Below, one piece after another: positions 12,089-23,769 of a stretch of 64,000 nt of DNA (positions are counted from its first letter, which is position 1; each line of letters starts with the position of its first letter). Both the position numbers and the translations under genes were made by a program. The DNA is from Alopecurus myosuroides (Eukaryota; Streptophyta; Magnoliopsida; Poales; Poaceae). The DNA lies in contig CM054057.1 of the NCBI GenBank assembly GCA_028641055.1, positions 325,940,941 to 326,004,940 of the forward strand, written 5' to 3'. Below the pieces are notes generated by a model that did not search any database, was not told the DNA's origin, and was given only the letters and a program-made list of their open reading frames with translations.

Positions 12089-12904
12089 TCACGCAGGACG
12101 ACGGTGAGTAGTACGACGAGAGGTACGGTGAGGAGCACGCCCACGAAAGTAGGTAGAACGACAATCCACATAGATCTGACGTGGTCTAAGAGCGACTCTA
12201 GGTGTGGTGAAGTACATAGCGTCGACTCCCTGTGCTCCAAAGCGTGGAATCCCAGTGTAACCAGCACCGAGGTTGAGGAGTGGACCTCTGATCGGCTCGT
12301 AACCTCCAGCATCTGGCAGATGACGACCCACTGGCTGATCGAAACGTGCAAAGCGCTCATCTCCAACAAAGTTTGTGGTGTAAGTCGCCAGACGAGTCAA
12401 AGCAAGGTAGAGCTGCTCTCTGACGGAAGCCAACTCCTGAGATAGTGTGCTGGCAACTGCGTCACTGTGCCTCACAAACTGAGCGGTGGTGTGCAGCCTG
12501 GAGTTATCATACTCATAAACATCCAAGTTGTCGTAGAGAGTGAAGTGAGCTCCCTCCGAAGTGATGTAACCACGGGGGATGTGGCGATAGATAGAATCGT
12601 CAAATCCCCAGTAGTCAGCACGAAGGACGGTGAGACTCACATAAGCTGCCTGCTGCACAGCCATATCCACTGTGGAACCTACTGCCTCGTAGCGGTGGAC
12701 GACGCTCATGCCATCATCTGACAGAATGTAGACGATAGCCTGGTAGTAGGTCTGGTCAAACTCTCGCTGCTGCTCGTAGACCTGGTACTCTGGTGCCCAA
12801 CGGAACCCCAGATAAGTGACCATGTCTCTCAGCATCTCCGGATAACCGGCAGTGCTCTCGCAACGAGTCATCCGAACCACCTGCGGGTAGAACCTGAGAT
12901 CCAT
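12089..12904 (-). CDS. Extra ORF upstream of gag in element B, dsRBD-like (hypothetical)
   Basis: This is an intact 271-codon ORF starting at ATG 12904-12902. It lies between the primer-binding-site leader and gag and is read in the same direction, with about 200 bp to the gag ATG. No known retrotransposon enzyme motif is present. Residues ~20-100 follow the layout of a double-stranded-RNA-binding domain: a helix (PEMLRDMVTYLGF), a first strand APEYQVYEQQ, a second QTYYQAIVYI, a third ending YEAVGS, and a helix AVQQAAYVSLTVLR in the place of the usual lysine/alanine helix. The usual lysines are missing, so binding may be lost or altered. A short helical stretch (ELASVREQLYLALTRL) and an Arg-rich C-terminus follow. 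Residues 5-13 (FYPQVVRMT) resemble residues 21-29 of the equivalent ORF in element A. The fold is inference; the uninterrupted frame is seen directly. Confidence 0.7.
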   Translation of the reverse strand: MDLRFYPQVVRMTRCESTAGYPEMLRDMVTYLGFRWAPEYQVYEQQREFDQTYYQAIVYILSDDGMSVVHRYEAVGSTVDMAVQQAAYVSLTVLRADYWGFDDSIYRHIPRGYITSEGAHFTLYDNLDVYEYDNSRLHTTAQFVRHSDAVASTLSQELASVREQLYLALTRLATYTTNFVGDERFARFDQPVGRHLPDAGGYEPIRGPLLNLGAGYTGIPRFGAQGVDAMYFTTPRVALRPRQIYVDCRSTYFRGRAPHRTSRRTTHRRPA

Positions 12905-13441
12905 CTGCAGATGATCGGGGAAGTTTTGATTAGACGCCGGTAGAGAACTGAAGTGGAAAGCAACAACAAGGTTTCAACGGACGAAAGGATGTTGAGAAGA
13001 ACAGGATATCGAAGCAACATCGGGAAACACGAGACCAAAAACTCCTGAGGTACTACGGAAAACCCATCCGGGCTTCTAAGGATAAATATCTACTGCTTAA
13101 GGAATAGAGGATCTGCTTCCGGGGCTTACACGCCTCCGTTCTCAATCGTGAGTAGGCAACATGATAAATCATGTCACAACCACCTCCATTCCTATGGTCT
13201 AGTAGATATAACTATCCTAGAGAAACCAGGATTCGTGAAATCCTAACTTGAAAGTTTAGATGAGAAGGGAAAAACACGTTGCACTTCCTTGCCAGAAAAG
13301 GGAGGGTGGGTGGGGAAAGAAATAAAATGGCAGAATTCCTACTCTCACGTTTCATTTTTCCTATATAGCTACAAAATAGTTTTTAGACTCAACTGTGACC
13401 AGTAAAAGGGACCCTACAGGCAGACAGGCTCTGATACCATT
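12905..13441 (-). other. 5' leader of element B
   Basis: This untranslated stretch lies between the 5' LTR and the extra ORF. It holds the primer-binding site at its LTR-proximal end. No other feature was recognised. Confidence 0.7.
13428..13439 (-). other. Primer-binding site of element B
   Basis: TGGTATCAGAGC on the minus strand begins two bases after the 5' LTR end. This is the widespread plant primer site complementary to the 3' end of initiator tRNA-Met. Confidence 0.9.
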
Positions 13442-16430
13442 TGTCGCACCCGGACTTCTAGAGGATACTCGCAGTTCCGTTGAACAGTAGGTTGATTGGA
13501 TTACGGGGCTTACCGACACCCGCATCTCTTACGAGTAGGCCAACGCACGTATGTGTGACAACCAACCCCTACTGTTCATCGTCTACGTAAACCATCCCAT
13601 AGAAATCAGGATACTACCATTGACGTACTTCATACCATACACACATGGTACGTCAAAGGCGTTTAATAGAATGATAGCACAACATATCTCTAAGACACAA
13701 ATAAATAGAAATAAGTTGCAAATGGCTCTCACTAGAGCAGAGATAGCAAATACAATCATCCAGAGGACACATGTCCCAACATATCATCATTACATCTCAG
13801 CGGAAGCATTCAAAGGGTCTGAGTACAGACAAATCCAAATAGGCTTAAGAAGCCGGGAATGAAAGGAAAACAGAGCCCATCCACGTAGTCTCGGATCCTG
13901 CCCAGGTCCGCTATCTACTCGTCAGCAGCCTCGTCAAACTCCACGTAGTAGCCGTCACGGGGATCCTCGTAGGCGTAGTCTGCGGAAACCACAGCCCCAA
14001 AGGGGTCAGTACATAAACATACTGGCAAGCTAGACTCACAGTTCACCAAAGTGTAACCCGTCAACACCAGGCACTGATGCTTTGGGTTCAACGGAAGAAA
14101 GGGGTGATACAAAAGATGCGGCAGCTGGCTGCTCTAACCAACTACAGAACATACTACCACTTCCGGCTAACAGAAAGGAGGTAAGATAGCGTATCCTAAC
14201 CAACTATAACTAACTCCAAGCAAACCCATCCTGGATCTCGCCCCTTATCCAAAGAAGCAATCCGAGGATAACTCACAGAGTTGGATTAATGATGGGTCAA
14301 GTTATTGTGTCAATAAGACTATTACTAGTCAAGTTATCATTAGTTAGGTGTAAGTTGTTCTGAGTACTTGTTAGCCAGTACTTTCACCAAGTTAACCATA
14401 ACCGCGGAAAACACGGCTTCTCGAGAAGATTTATCCCTGCAGGGGTGCACCAATTTGGCCGTACACGTAAGAATAACCCGCCAGATGGAATGCCTCCCAC
14501 CAAGCGGGGCACTCAACACAACTCAACTCTTCTTCGCATCAAGCCCAAAGAACCCCGTGCAGTGAGCGCATGGCTAATCAAGCCCCACGAAGAAAAGGGG
14601 ACCCTCATAGCACTCTAAGAACGTGTCTCCCTAAATGCCGACTACAAAAGTTCCACCCTGGTACCAAGGGTTCGCACCTGCATATGCATGCGGCAAATGG
14701 AAAACCCGAACTAAATGAGGCGATTTGGACGAGATGCGAATCGAATCAAATTGAGGGGGCCGCCCATACACGCTTCCCACATGCGGATAGTGCGCTCATC
14801 ATGGATCAGTAGACAAGACCCTTTTCCTCATTATGGTCGACACTAGCAGGCGTCAAAACCACGCCGGGCCTCCTGCCGGTGCCTTATCAGCAAATTATTA
14901 TTACCTCAAAATTAACAGGTTGTTGTTTAACATCGAGCCCCAGAACATAATAGAAATATGATAACAGAAAGTAACTGACAGCATACTCGAGCAAAACAAC
15001 CCTAAGCATGCTAGTAAGACACGGACACAAGCAACGGGGTTATAGGAGTGGAGGTGAGGCAATATCAGGGTTAAAGGATAACATGTGATAGGTTCGTAAC
15101 ATAAACAACTATTCATAGGGCTAGCAGAATAGACAACGGAAAGTATCGGTAGCCAAGGTTGAAAGGAACACAATGGTTCATGTGAGTGAATACTTGCCTG
15201 CAAACTCAGCAGCCTGGTACTGAGCTAGATCCTCAGAAGGGGTGTCGTAAAGCTCGTCTGTCTCAACGTCGTCGTCTACTCGAGAAGAAGCAAACAAACA
15301 ACGCACAGAGACAAACAATCAATAACATGGCATAATGCACAATCATGAGATGATGCATGACCATTTAATTGATGCATAAAAATAAACTAGTTGACATGGT
15401 AGCAACATGATTAAATGGACCCACATGCAATATAAGTTGCATATGAAAAGCCCATGAATTATGGTTGGAATAATTGTTTTACAACTAATCAACAGGTGAA
15501 AGTGGATTATTATGATGCATGGATGAGGAAAACAGAAAAATAACAACAATAGAAACAATTTTGAAATAAGGTTTACCAAGTTTGGAATTTTAGTTATTAA
15601 GTTAGGGAATTTTGGTTCCTTAAAGGTGTTACACAAGCACTTGTTGTTTTCATCAATTTTAATTGTTCAAAACAAATAACAAAATTCATATTTGGAAAGT
15701 ACACACAATTTTAGGTGGAATACATGTTTCAATTATTGAAAAAGGAATTAAGATGAATTATTTATGAATTAAACAAGTCAAACAAGATTTAAATGAATTA
15801 AATTCAAGTATGAATTTATTTGAATTTTTATTTGTTCAAAACATTAAACCAAATTCATATTTGAAAAGTTTATACTTTTCTGGTTTGAAAACATATTTTA
15901 TAAGTTCAAAAATAATTTAATTTGAGCAAGTTATGAATTTAGCAAATTTAAATGATTTAAACAAGGTTTAAATTATTTAACCAATTATAATTATTCAAAA
16001 CATGAAACAAAGTTTATATTTTCAAAGTACATGAAAAATGGGATGGAAAACATATTTTATTTGTTGAGTTTGGAATTTTTATGTTCAAGTTATGAATTTT
16101 GCAAAAAATTAAGTGAATTAAACAAAATTTAAATATTTCACCAAATTAAAATATTCAAAACAGTAAACAAATTTTATATTTGGGTAGAGAATTTAAAATG
16201 GAGTGATTTACATGTTTAAAGTTTTGCAATTGGAGTTTCCAAACAAAAGTTATTAAATTACCAAGTTTAAGCATTTTTATGGTTTATAGAAATAATTATG
16301 GACCTAGAAAAAACTACAGGGACTTGGAAATAAATTAACAGGGACCTAGATAAAATGTAGCAGGGACTTGGGTGCAAGTTGGGATAGATCTGGATCTAGG
16401 AAAAAAAAGAAAAAAAAAGATGGGTGTTAA

Positions 16431-16503
16431 GTGGCAGGGGTGGGATTCGAACCCCTGCCCTCTGCCTGCTGCGCAACGGACAGCAACCAACTGGGCTAGT
16501 GCG
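16431..16503 (-). promoter_or_regulatory. tRNA-like module 2 in B LTR (right copy)
   Basis: This is the right-copy counterpart of 6074-6146: a perfect A box at 16498-16487 and a perfect B box at 16453-16443, followed by two long T-runs. Both boxes are unchanged between LTR copies. Confidence 0.5.
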
Positions 16504-16584
16504 GCTTTGTTGACAGATAAGGGGGCGAGGGGGGTTAAGGTTCAGAATTCATCTACTGAAACAAATCGAAAAAGGAGCAGAAAA

Positions 16585-16656
16585 GGTGGGGGTGCTGGGA
16601 CTCGACCCTGGGAGCTGCTGGGCTCGCTGCGCGCGCCCTACCAGTTGGTCTGCTGC
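16585..16656 (-). promoter_or_regulatory. tRNA-like module 1 in B LTR (right copy)
   Basis: This is the right-copy counterpart of 6229-6300: A-box-like at about 16651-16640, B-box-like at 16608-16598, followed by TTTT. As part of the 5' LTR this copy would lie in the RNA leader of B. Confidence 0.45.
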
Positions 16657-17819
16657 GGCTGTTGCGATGGATACGGGATCTATTGGTTTTTGAGTCTAAC
16701 ACGATGCGTTAACTGTAACTGCAACCGAACACAGACGTTCTTCTCTGACTACGAACAGAACAACGATGGCTGCAAACGGACGGAAGGAATCGATGCTCAA
16801 TCAGCGAGGAAACGAGAGGGGGTTAGGGGAAATGGAAAGAGGGGATTACCCTCGTCGCAGGGATGGCCGCGGCACGGCCGGGGGGAGGCGGAGACGTCGG
16901 CGGCGAGCTCCGGTGGCCGGCGTCCGTGGCAGAAAGAAACGGAGGAGCCTCTCCTCGATGGCGGCGGAGATGGGAGAGAGGAGGGAGGCGGGTGTGGCTA
17001 GGGTTAGGGTTAGGGTTTTCGAGGGGGAAAGGTGTAGATATAGGAGGGGGGATGGGGTGGAGCAGTGGGGCAGCAGGTCGCTGTCCATGGCTGTCGTCAG
17101 CGAGCGTACGGAGGTTGGGGAAGATAGGTATCGGGCTGCAGCCTGGTGGGCTGGGCCTGCCTCTCCCCCTCTCCTGCGTTTGTTTGCTTTTTTTATTTTT
17201 TTCCTCTGCTTTTTTTTTGCTGCAAGGGATTAGGGAGAAAATGGCTAGATTTTTGGGGTTAGAAAATTTAGGTAAATTTTTTATATTGCTTATTTATGTA
17301 ATAGAAACAACTAGCAAGTTTTGTTTTTTCAAAATGATCAAAATAAAAATGTTGTTTGTAATTTGATTCAAATTTGAATGAATTTGATTATTAAGTGATT
17401 TATTGAAAACAAGATTTAAATAGGGTTAACATATAGTTTAAATGGAAACAAGTGATTAGAATTGTTGTGTAATTTTCATAAGTTCAACATAGTTGCTGTT
17501 TGGAAAATGTATTTGAATTTGAATGGAATTTGAGTTAAATGAATGATTAAAAGCCACAAGTTTAAATAGTTGAACCCTATGGATTAAAATGGAAACAATT
17601 GAGGTTTTGAGTTGAACTTTTTATTTGAAAGATTGTAACATAACAAGTATGAAACAAAGGTTTGGATATTGGTTTGAATTTCAATTGTGAAAACAAAGAA
17701 AAACAGATGCAAACAAAAGGAAAACAAATGCAATGATTAAGATGCCATGATGCAAAACAAAAATAAAGCAAGAAACAAACATTCTAGGGGTGTTTTCATA
17801 CTTGGGATGTTACATGATT

Positions 17820-20033
17820 AGAACTTGTTTTACTAGTGTAGTCGGTTCCTAGATTTTCTTTTTTTTTAGGAAAGTGTGGCATATTATTTATAGGTTTAGT
17901 AGCTAAGTTTTTGATGTTGTTATGATGAGTCCAGTACCACTTTGGTAATTATTTTATGATGTTATCACCCCTGTTAGCTTGCACTTTAATTTATAGGGAA
18001 GCATGAGTAGAATTAGCTTAATTATTTGCACCCTATTGTTTTCACTAGTATGGGTATTTGTGTGATGATTGTTTAGTGGAATATTATTTTTCCACAAGTG
18101 AAACCAGAGGAATTGTGACCTTCACATGTCTTGGAAGGCCAGTGGAACACCCACTGGTCCCATTTCATTTTGGTGAGAAATACATTTTCTCCACCATAGG
18201 CATATCCCAAGTAGTCTAGTTTTTGCTTATGTGTGTTTATGAATTGGTGCCTTTGGAATATTGAGTGATAAATTTTTTGTGCATTTATTGCTGTATGTAT
18301 TGCTTAGTACCATTGTTTGCCTTAGTTGGTTCCCATTGTGTGCCATTTATTTCTTTTTACGACGTTAGAAAAACGAGGAAGGAAGTGTTGGAGAAGAAGA
18401 GGCATATTTCCACTCTTGCTATTTTCAAGTGCAAGACTTGAACCAGTACCAAGGCAAGACATCCTAATTCTTTCTGTTATTACACTTACCATTATCTATC
18501 ATGCATTTTTACTTCTGAATTTTTACAAAAATATGGTTAACAAAACTATTTTTGTTGTGGCTAATATTACGATTAATATTACTAGTAACTATCACTTTGC
18601 TAATAGTCAAACTTGGTGTTACCAAGCCCTTAGCCACAATAGGGAATATAAATACCACCAACTTTAATAATATCGAATTCCCTAAGTGGACACCCTAAAA
18701 TGTGCTTTTGTAAACAAATGCTTCAAGAAAAACCCTCGGTGAAAAGGTGGCACCTTGTTCAGTAGAGGTGGCAAAGAGGAATGGTTTTTTAAATGGTTTA
18801 CAAAAGACACATAACCTAGTCTTCGCCGGACAACCAAGACGTACTGCCACTCTACCTCAACATGGGAAAGAGGCCTATCTATAAACTTATTCGTGTTAGT
18901 GTGTGTTCTATCCCAAGTGCTATAGAGAATGAGATTCTCGGAACCGAAATGTCACCAGGAGGGAGATACATGACATGCAAAGTGTGGGATGTATTTTCCA
19001 TCCGGCTGCAACAGTTGGGTCTCCTGTCATGGCAGTGTGCGACACGGTGCCGGGGAGAATAAACCCAGCTGAAGGGATATTCATATACTAGCTTGACCAT
19101 AGTGGAAAGTTAGGATCGGTTATCCGATGTTCACATACTATTGTGGACAGTCCATGGGTGATTCATGGAAGATGATTTGGATATTGTGGGTTGTGTACAC
19201 CTCTGCAGAGTAAATGTATTCAGAATAGCCGCATCCTTGGATATAGACAGTTGAATGGCCATGTAACTAGTATTGTGTGAATGATTTCAAAAGGGATGTT
19301 TTGAAAAAGGACTTGTACCTGCGAGGTACTGGAAGAGGAACTGTGTACCTGGGAGGTACTTAGGAAGAAAAGCTGGAAGTTATTTTACAAGAAATTTTGC
19401 AAAGAAAAACCTTCTTTAAACAAAGTTTTACAAAACCTCTTTGATATGCTATATCTGCAAGAGAAACCATATTATTTTCTTTTGAAGTATCTTCTTCAAC
19501 AAAGATATAGAGATGTTAAAATCAACCATGATGTATCTTTAATCCTTCATGGATAGTGAACCCTATGTATAGCCTACCCACTCCACCATATAAGCATACT
19601 TGCATTCTATTAAGCTTCATAAAGGATGTCTTGCAGAGTACATTCAAATGTACTCATATTTTTTTTTTCCCTGGCTATTTACTTGTCCAGAATATGAGGA
19701 GCAGCCTCAGGAGGAGTATTACGAGGAGGAGTACTACGTCGAGACCACGCGAACTAGGCCCGTCTCCGGGTCAGTAGCCTGTAGGTTAAGGCATGACTCG
19801 GGTGCTACCACGTTGTGTTTTGCTATCTTCCATTGTGAGTGTGTGTTATTTGCCTGCCCTGCGTGGCAGTTGTTAAGACTTGGTCATGGACCATTTATGT
19901 AAGACTTTATTATTCGTGTAATGTATGATGTTATCTGCGTTCCAACTTTTTATGTTGTTCACGACTGATCTTTCTGGGATCGTGAATGTATGCATATGAG
20001 GGGCCTTGGACTTGCTAGTCAGGGGCCTCTACA
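17820..20033 (+). repeat. 5' LTR of element A, second part
   Basis: The LTR resumes after B's TSD and ends in CTCTACA at 20033. With 652-3085 the LTR totals about 4.65 kb. Only the first 375 bp have a partner in the truncated 3' LTR. The distal part (about 18600-20033) is homologous in inverted orientation to solo LTR E. A Tyr/Glu-rich stretch (EEYYEEEYYVETT, about 19700-19750) occurs near the end, comparable in place to the small ORF of the B LTR. Confidence 0.9.
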
Positions 20034-20037
20034 AAGT

Positions 20038-20049
20038 TGGTATCAGAGC
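20038..20049 (+). other. Primer-binding site of element A
   Basis: TGGTATCAGAGC starts 4 bp after the LTR end and is the same tRNA-Met type primer site as in element B. The leader from here to 20270 shows nothing else. Confidence 0.9.
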
Positions 20050-20270
20050 TATCCTGACCATAGGAGACCTTAATTAGCATGGACGTTAGCTAGTACTCCA
20101 AAAATCTACTTTATAAAACTAAGTTACCTATATGACTAAGTACCAAAATATTCTATATACCCCATCTCCTATGTGTTATTAAAACTCTACTTACATTAAA
20201 TTGCCTCTTGCATAACTTAAAACTTTGCACACTGTGGTCTAACTTAAACTATACTTAAAATTTTGTGTAG

Positions 20271-21155
20271 ATGGAGGTTGTCTTCACAGAGGCTTGTCAG
20301 TTGGGACTGGCACACGACGTGTCGTTTCTCTTCGAGCCGAGGCTTGTTGAGATGACCGAGCTTATTGACCACCCAGTTCCTGCGTTGAGAGGAGGAATGA
20401 TCTTTTGTTCTTCGATAGAGGGTGACTGGTTTGTGGAGTGTACCATCCGTCCACCTCTGACGGCACCTTCTGCGAAGACCTTTGTATTCACCACTGTTGA
20501 GCGTTCCTGGCAGGAGGTAGCTGTTCTTGTGATCCAGGAGGCGATTGCACACTTGGCGTACCTGAGAGACTACCTGTTCCTTGGCACTCGGGTTGAGTTG
20601 CTTGGGAGGCGTGATGAGATGGGAATACCACTTCCTGTGCCACAGGATCTAGATGGCATGGGTCCTCACCTAGAGGACATGGAGATTCTCTTGCACCACA
20701 CCCAGCGTAGTCTGGATGATCTGAGGATTGTGCAGCACACCACTGTTGCAGAGTGCCGCATCCCGACGACACACTTGGGGAAGCTGATGGTGGAGCATGA
20801 GACAGTTACCGCGAGGAACCGCGCCTTGGCGGGACAGCTACATACCACTCGCTTGGGCCATACCCGTCTCACCAAGAAGGTAGAGGCGCTGCAGGAAGCC
20901 AACACTATTCTGCGTGGTAGACTGAAGACCATGAGAGGGGATCTCGCCACTCAAGACTCGACTCTCGGGGAGTTGGAGGAGGAGATCACCGAGCTCTGCA
21001 GGGAGAACAAGGACCTCCTTGTTGACGATGACGTTCTATCAGATGTTTATGGGATGGATATGAGTGACCAAAGTGAGCAGGAGGATGACGACCTACTTGA
21101 AGACAAGGAGGATCCCGAGGAGATCCTTTTCGATGGAGACAGTGACCAGGACTAG
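20271..21155 (+). CDS. Extra ORF upstream of gag in element A (hypothetical)
   Basis: This is an intact 294-codon ORF from ATG 20271 to TAG 21153-21155, in the same place and orientation as the extra ORF of element B. The N-terminal ~110 residues show FEPRLVEMT (21-29), a three-strand pattern (MIFCSSIEGD, WFVECTIRPP, KTFVFTTVE) and a helix (VLVIQEAIAHLAYLRDY). That matches the strand-strand-strand-helix half of a dsRNA-binding domain and aligns in outline with the B protein. The middle (~165-250) is rich in heptad hydrophobics and likely forms a coiled coil (LTKKVEALQEANTILRGRL). The C-terminal ~40 residues are very acidic (EQEDDDLLEDKEDPEE). It has stayed open although the adjacent gag-pol of A has at least five stops. 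Function is unknown. Such additional ORFs are known in some plant Ty3/gypsy lineages. Confidence 0.7.
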   Translation: MEVVFTEACQLGLAHDVSFLFEPRLVEMTELIDHPVPALRGGMIFCSSIEGDWFVECTIRPPLTAPSAKTFVFTTVERSWQEVAVLVIQEAIAHLAYLRDYLFLGTRVELLGRRDEMGIPLPVPQDLDGMGPHLEDMEILLHHTQRSLDDLRIVQHTTVAECRIPTTHLGKLMVEHETVTARNRALAGQLHTTRLGHTRLTKKVEALQEANTILRGRLKTMRGDLATQDSTLGELEEEITELCRENKDLLVDDDVLSDVYGMDMSDQSEQEDDDLLEDKEDPEEILFDGDSDQD

Positions 21156-21481
21156 ATGTAGCACCTTGACGCTTTTGGATGTTGTGCTATTTGTTTTGCT
21201 AGTAGCTTTGCGATGTCCTCATGATTCGCACCCCTTTTTGTAGCTCTTGAATCTTAGCTTGTAGTGTGATATTTGTGTTTGTGTTATGTGTGATTGTAAG
21301 ACTCTATGTGATGAATGTGATATGTTTGTGTTCTATCAATGTTTGTGATTTTTCCACTCGTAAATTTACTTGTGATGTATCACTTGTCTTTCGATGTTCA
21401 TAAAACTATTTTTGTTGCCTCATTTTTCTTTTAAAAACACAGAAGTCTTGCTGCATAGTCTTACACATGTTTCACTACATC
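21156..21481 (+). other. Spacer between extra ORF and gag in element A
   Basis: This is a T/G-rich non-coding spacer of about 325 bp. No feature was recognised apart from the gag start context at its end. Confidence 0.6.
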
Positions 21482-23260
21482 ATGTCGCCGCGTCGGGAAC
21501 CCCCACCCCCACCCCCACCATCGGTGGAGGCATTGTTGGCCCTGGTGAGGGAGGACCGTCAAGCCACACGAGCTGAGAGCGCCACCACAATTTCTTCAAT
21601 GCAGCAGTTGGCCACTGCTAGTGCCAACAACAACAACAATGGCAATGGTAATGGCAATGATACTCGTTCAAAGCTGAAGGATTTTCAGCAGACCAACCCT
21701 CCGATCTTTTCCAAGATCGTGGAGCCACTTGATGCTGATGATTGGCTCCGCACAATTGCGAAAAACCTGGAAGTAGCTTCAGTGGAGGAGAATGACAAGG
21801 TTCTATTTGCCACTCACTTTCTTGCTGGACCAGCAAGGACTTGGTGGGAGACAACTCGAGCCACTGTTGCTGGTGGCCATGTGTTCGATTGGGAGGACTT
21901 TGTCGCAAGGTTCTGCAAGTATCACATTCCCCAGGGTGTGATGAACATTATGCGGGACAAGTTTCTGAAGCTGAGACAAGGAGGGATGACTGTGTATAAG
22001 TAATGGGAGGATTTCACAACCCTGTCCCGGTATGAACCCGAGGAAGTTAACATAGATGCAAAGAAGAAAGAGAGATTCCTGAATGGACTGCATGATGAGT
22101 TGCGGTGCAACTGGTTGTGATACCATTCCAGGATCTGGAATCACTTGCTAATGCCGCTATGATGATGGATTACAAGCAGCAGAATGTTTTTGACAACAGA
22201 AGAAGGAACATGATGTTTCAAGGAGGACCTAGTGCACCAAGGACTCGCCCTGCTCCTTATGCGAGGCCATCGCCACCAAGGGTGCTTGCTTATGCACCTC
22301 GCCCGAATCACTAGTACGCACCAAGGCCCAACAACCACAAAAACAACCACCACAACAACCACAACAACAACCGTGCAACTTATGCACCGAAGCCTGGAGG
22401 AAATGGAAATGGAAATGGGAACAACTTCAACCATGTTGCTAAGCCAAACCCGAAGCCCAATGGAGGTTGCTTTGTCTATGGAAAGGAAGGACACTTTGCT
22501 CGTGAGTGCCCTACCAAGAATGCTGCTACAGCTCATCCCACTGCAACTAAGATGAACCAAGGTCCAGTCATGAGGAGGCAGAATGTGATGATGGGACATG
22601 TGAATCATGTCACTGCTGGTGAAGCACAGGAGGCACCAGACATGGTGATGGGTAAGTTTCCTGTCAACTCTGTACCAGCTGCAGTACTGTTTGATTCTGG
22701 TGCATAGCATTCCTTTGTCACTAAGCCGATTGCTGAGAAAAGTGGTATGAAGCATACTCGTATGCACAACCCTATGTTAGTACAAATACTTGGAGATAAA
22801 ACCAAATTCAACCTTGTTTGAAATGAAGTACCCTTGGAGATACAAGGGAATTTTTTTCATGCCGACTTGATAGTACTGGGTGTGAATTGGATGACCAAGT
22901 ATAAAGGTGTCATTGATTGCACCAACAAGTCTATTTCTGTGACCACTAGTGATGGAGATAAAGTTTCCTACACCACAACCAAGACTTCATCAAAGGTTCA
23001 ATGCCACACGAGTGTAGCCAACCCCACACTTGAAGAAGTTCCGGTAGTATGTGAATACCCGGATGTTTTTCCTGAGGAATTACCCGGTATGCCCCCAGAT
23101 CGGGATATCGAGTTTATTATTGAGTTAATACCTGGAACCGGACCTATAGCACAAAATACGTATCAGATGAATCTGAAGGAGTTAGATGAGTTGAAGAAAC
23201 AGCTGGATGACATGTTGAGAAAAGGTCTGATTCGCCCTAGTGCATCACCATGAGGATGCT
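21482..23260 (+). pseudogene. Gag, protease and start of RT of element A, degraded
   Basis: Gag likely starts at ATG 21482 (MSPRREPPPPPP). It contains PLDADDWLRT and TWWETTRA, the same capsid motifs as element B, then a His/Asn-rich low-complexity tract, a CCHC-like knuckle with its second Cys changed (CFVYGKEGHFAREC) and the protease motif LFDSGA. In-frame stops occur at 22001-22003, near 22098, at 22312-22314, at 22705-22707 (inside the protease motif), at 22819-22821 and at 23251-23253. The linker to RT ([26 protein letters not shown]) is recognisable. The reading is broken at 23260 by solo LTR D and resumes at 31126. Confidence 0.88.
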
Positions 23261-23769
23261 TGATACGTCTCGAACGTATCTATAATTTCTGATGCTCCAT
23301 GATCATATTATGTCAATTGCTACATGTTTTCTCCCTTATTTACAGCATTTTTATACGTTTTCCGGGACTAACCTATTAACAAGATGCCAAGTGCCAGTTC
23401 CCTGTTTTCTGTTGTTTTTGGTTTCAAAAAAGTTGTTCTGGAAACATTCTCGGAATTGGACCCCACAAAGCCCGAAGTGCCTATTTTCCCCGGAGGCATC
23501 GAGAAGACCGAAGGAGAGTCGAAGATGGGCACCAGGGGGGCCACACGGCGCGCCCCTGGCCGCGCCAGCTATGGGTGTGGGGCCCCTGGAGCTCCACCGC
23601 CTTTGCCCTTTCGCCTATTTAATCCCCCGGATGGAAAACCCTAGGCACCTGATCAAAAATCTCTGAAAAGTTCCACACCCGCCGTCACCGTCAACCTTAG
23701 ATCAGGGGGGGGGGGTTCTGAAGCTGTCTCCGGCATCCTGCCGGAGAGGAAATCATCACCGGAGGCTTC

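Larger units (their letters stand above)
3086..17814 (-). mobile_element. Element B: near-complete chromodomain Ty3/gypsy retrotransposon
   Basis: The element is bounded by TGTCGCACCC at 3086 and GGGATGTTACA ending at 17814, with a perfect TSD TGATT (3081-3085 and 17815-17819). The LTRs are 4367 and 4373 bp and differ at roughly 2% of positions by eye. On the minus strand the order is LTR, primer-binding site TGGTATCAGAGC, extra ORF, gag-pol with chromodomain, polypurine tract, LTR. It is inserted in the 5' LTR of element A. The polyprotein has one nonsense codon and one 1-bp frameshift, so B is the youngest and most complete element here. The family name is not assigned. Confidence 0.95.
13442..17814 (-). 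repeat. 5' LTR of element B (right copy)
   Basis: This 4373-bp copy is nearly identical to 3086-7452, with about 8 mismatches in the first 460 bp compared. It carries the same TATA/telobox region (about 17044-16999), the same tRNA-like modules and the same Tyr/acid-rich small ORF (14112-13915). It ends at the TSD at 17815. Confidence 0.95.

Noticed and set aside
21640..22400. Asn/His/Gly-rich repeats as a microsatellite-based gene feature
   Set aside because: They are the low-complexity linker of element A gag.
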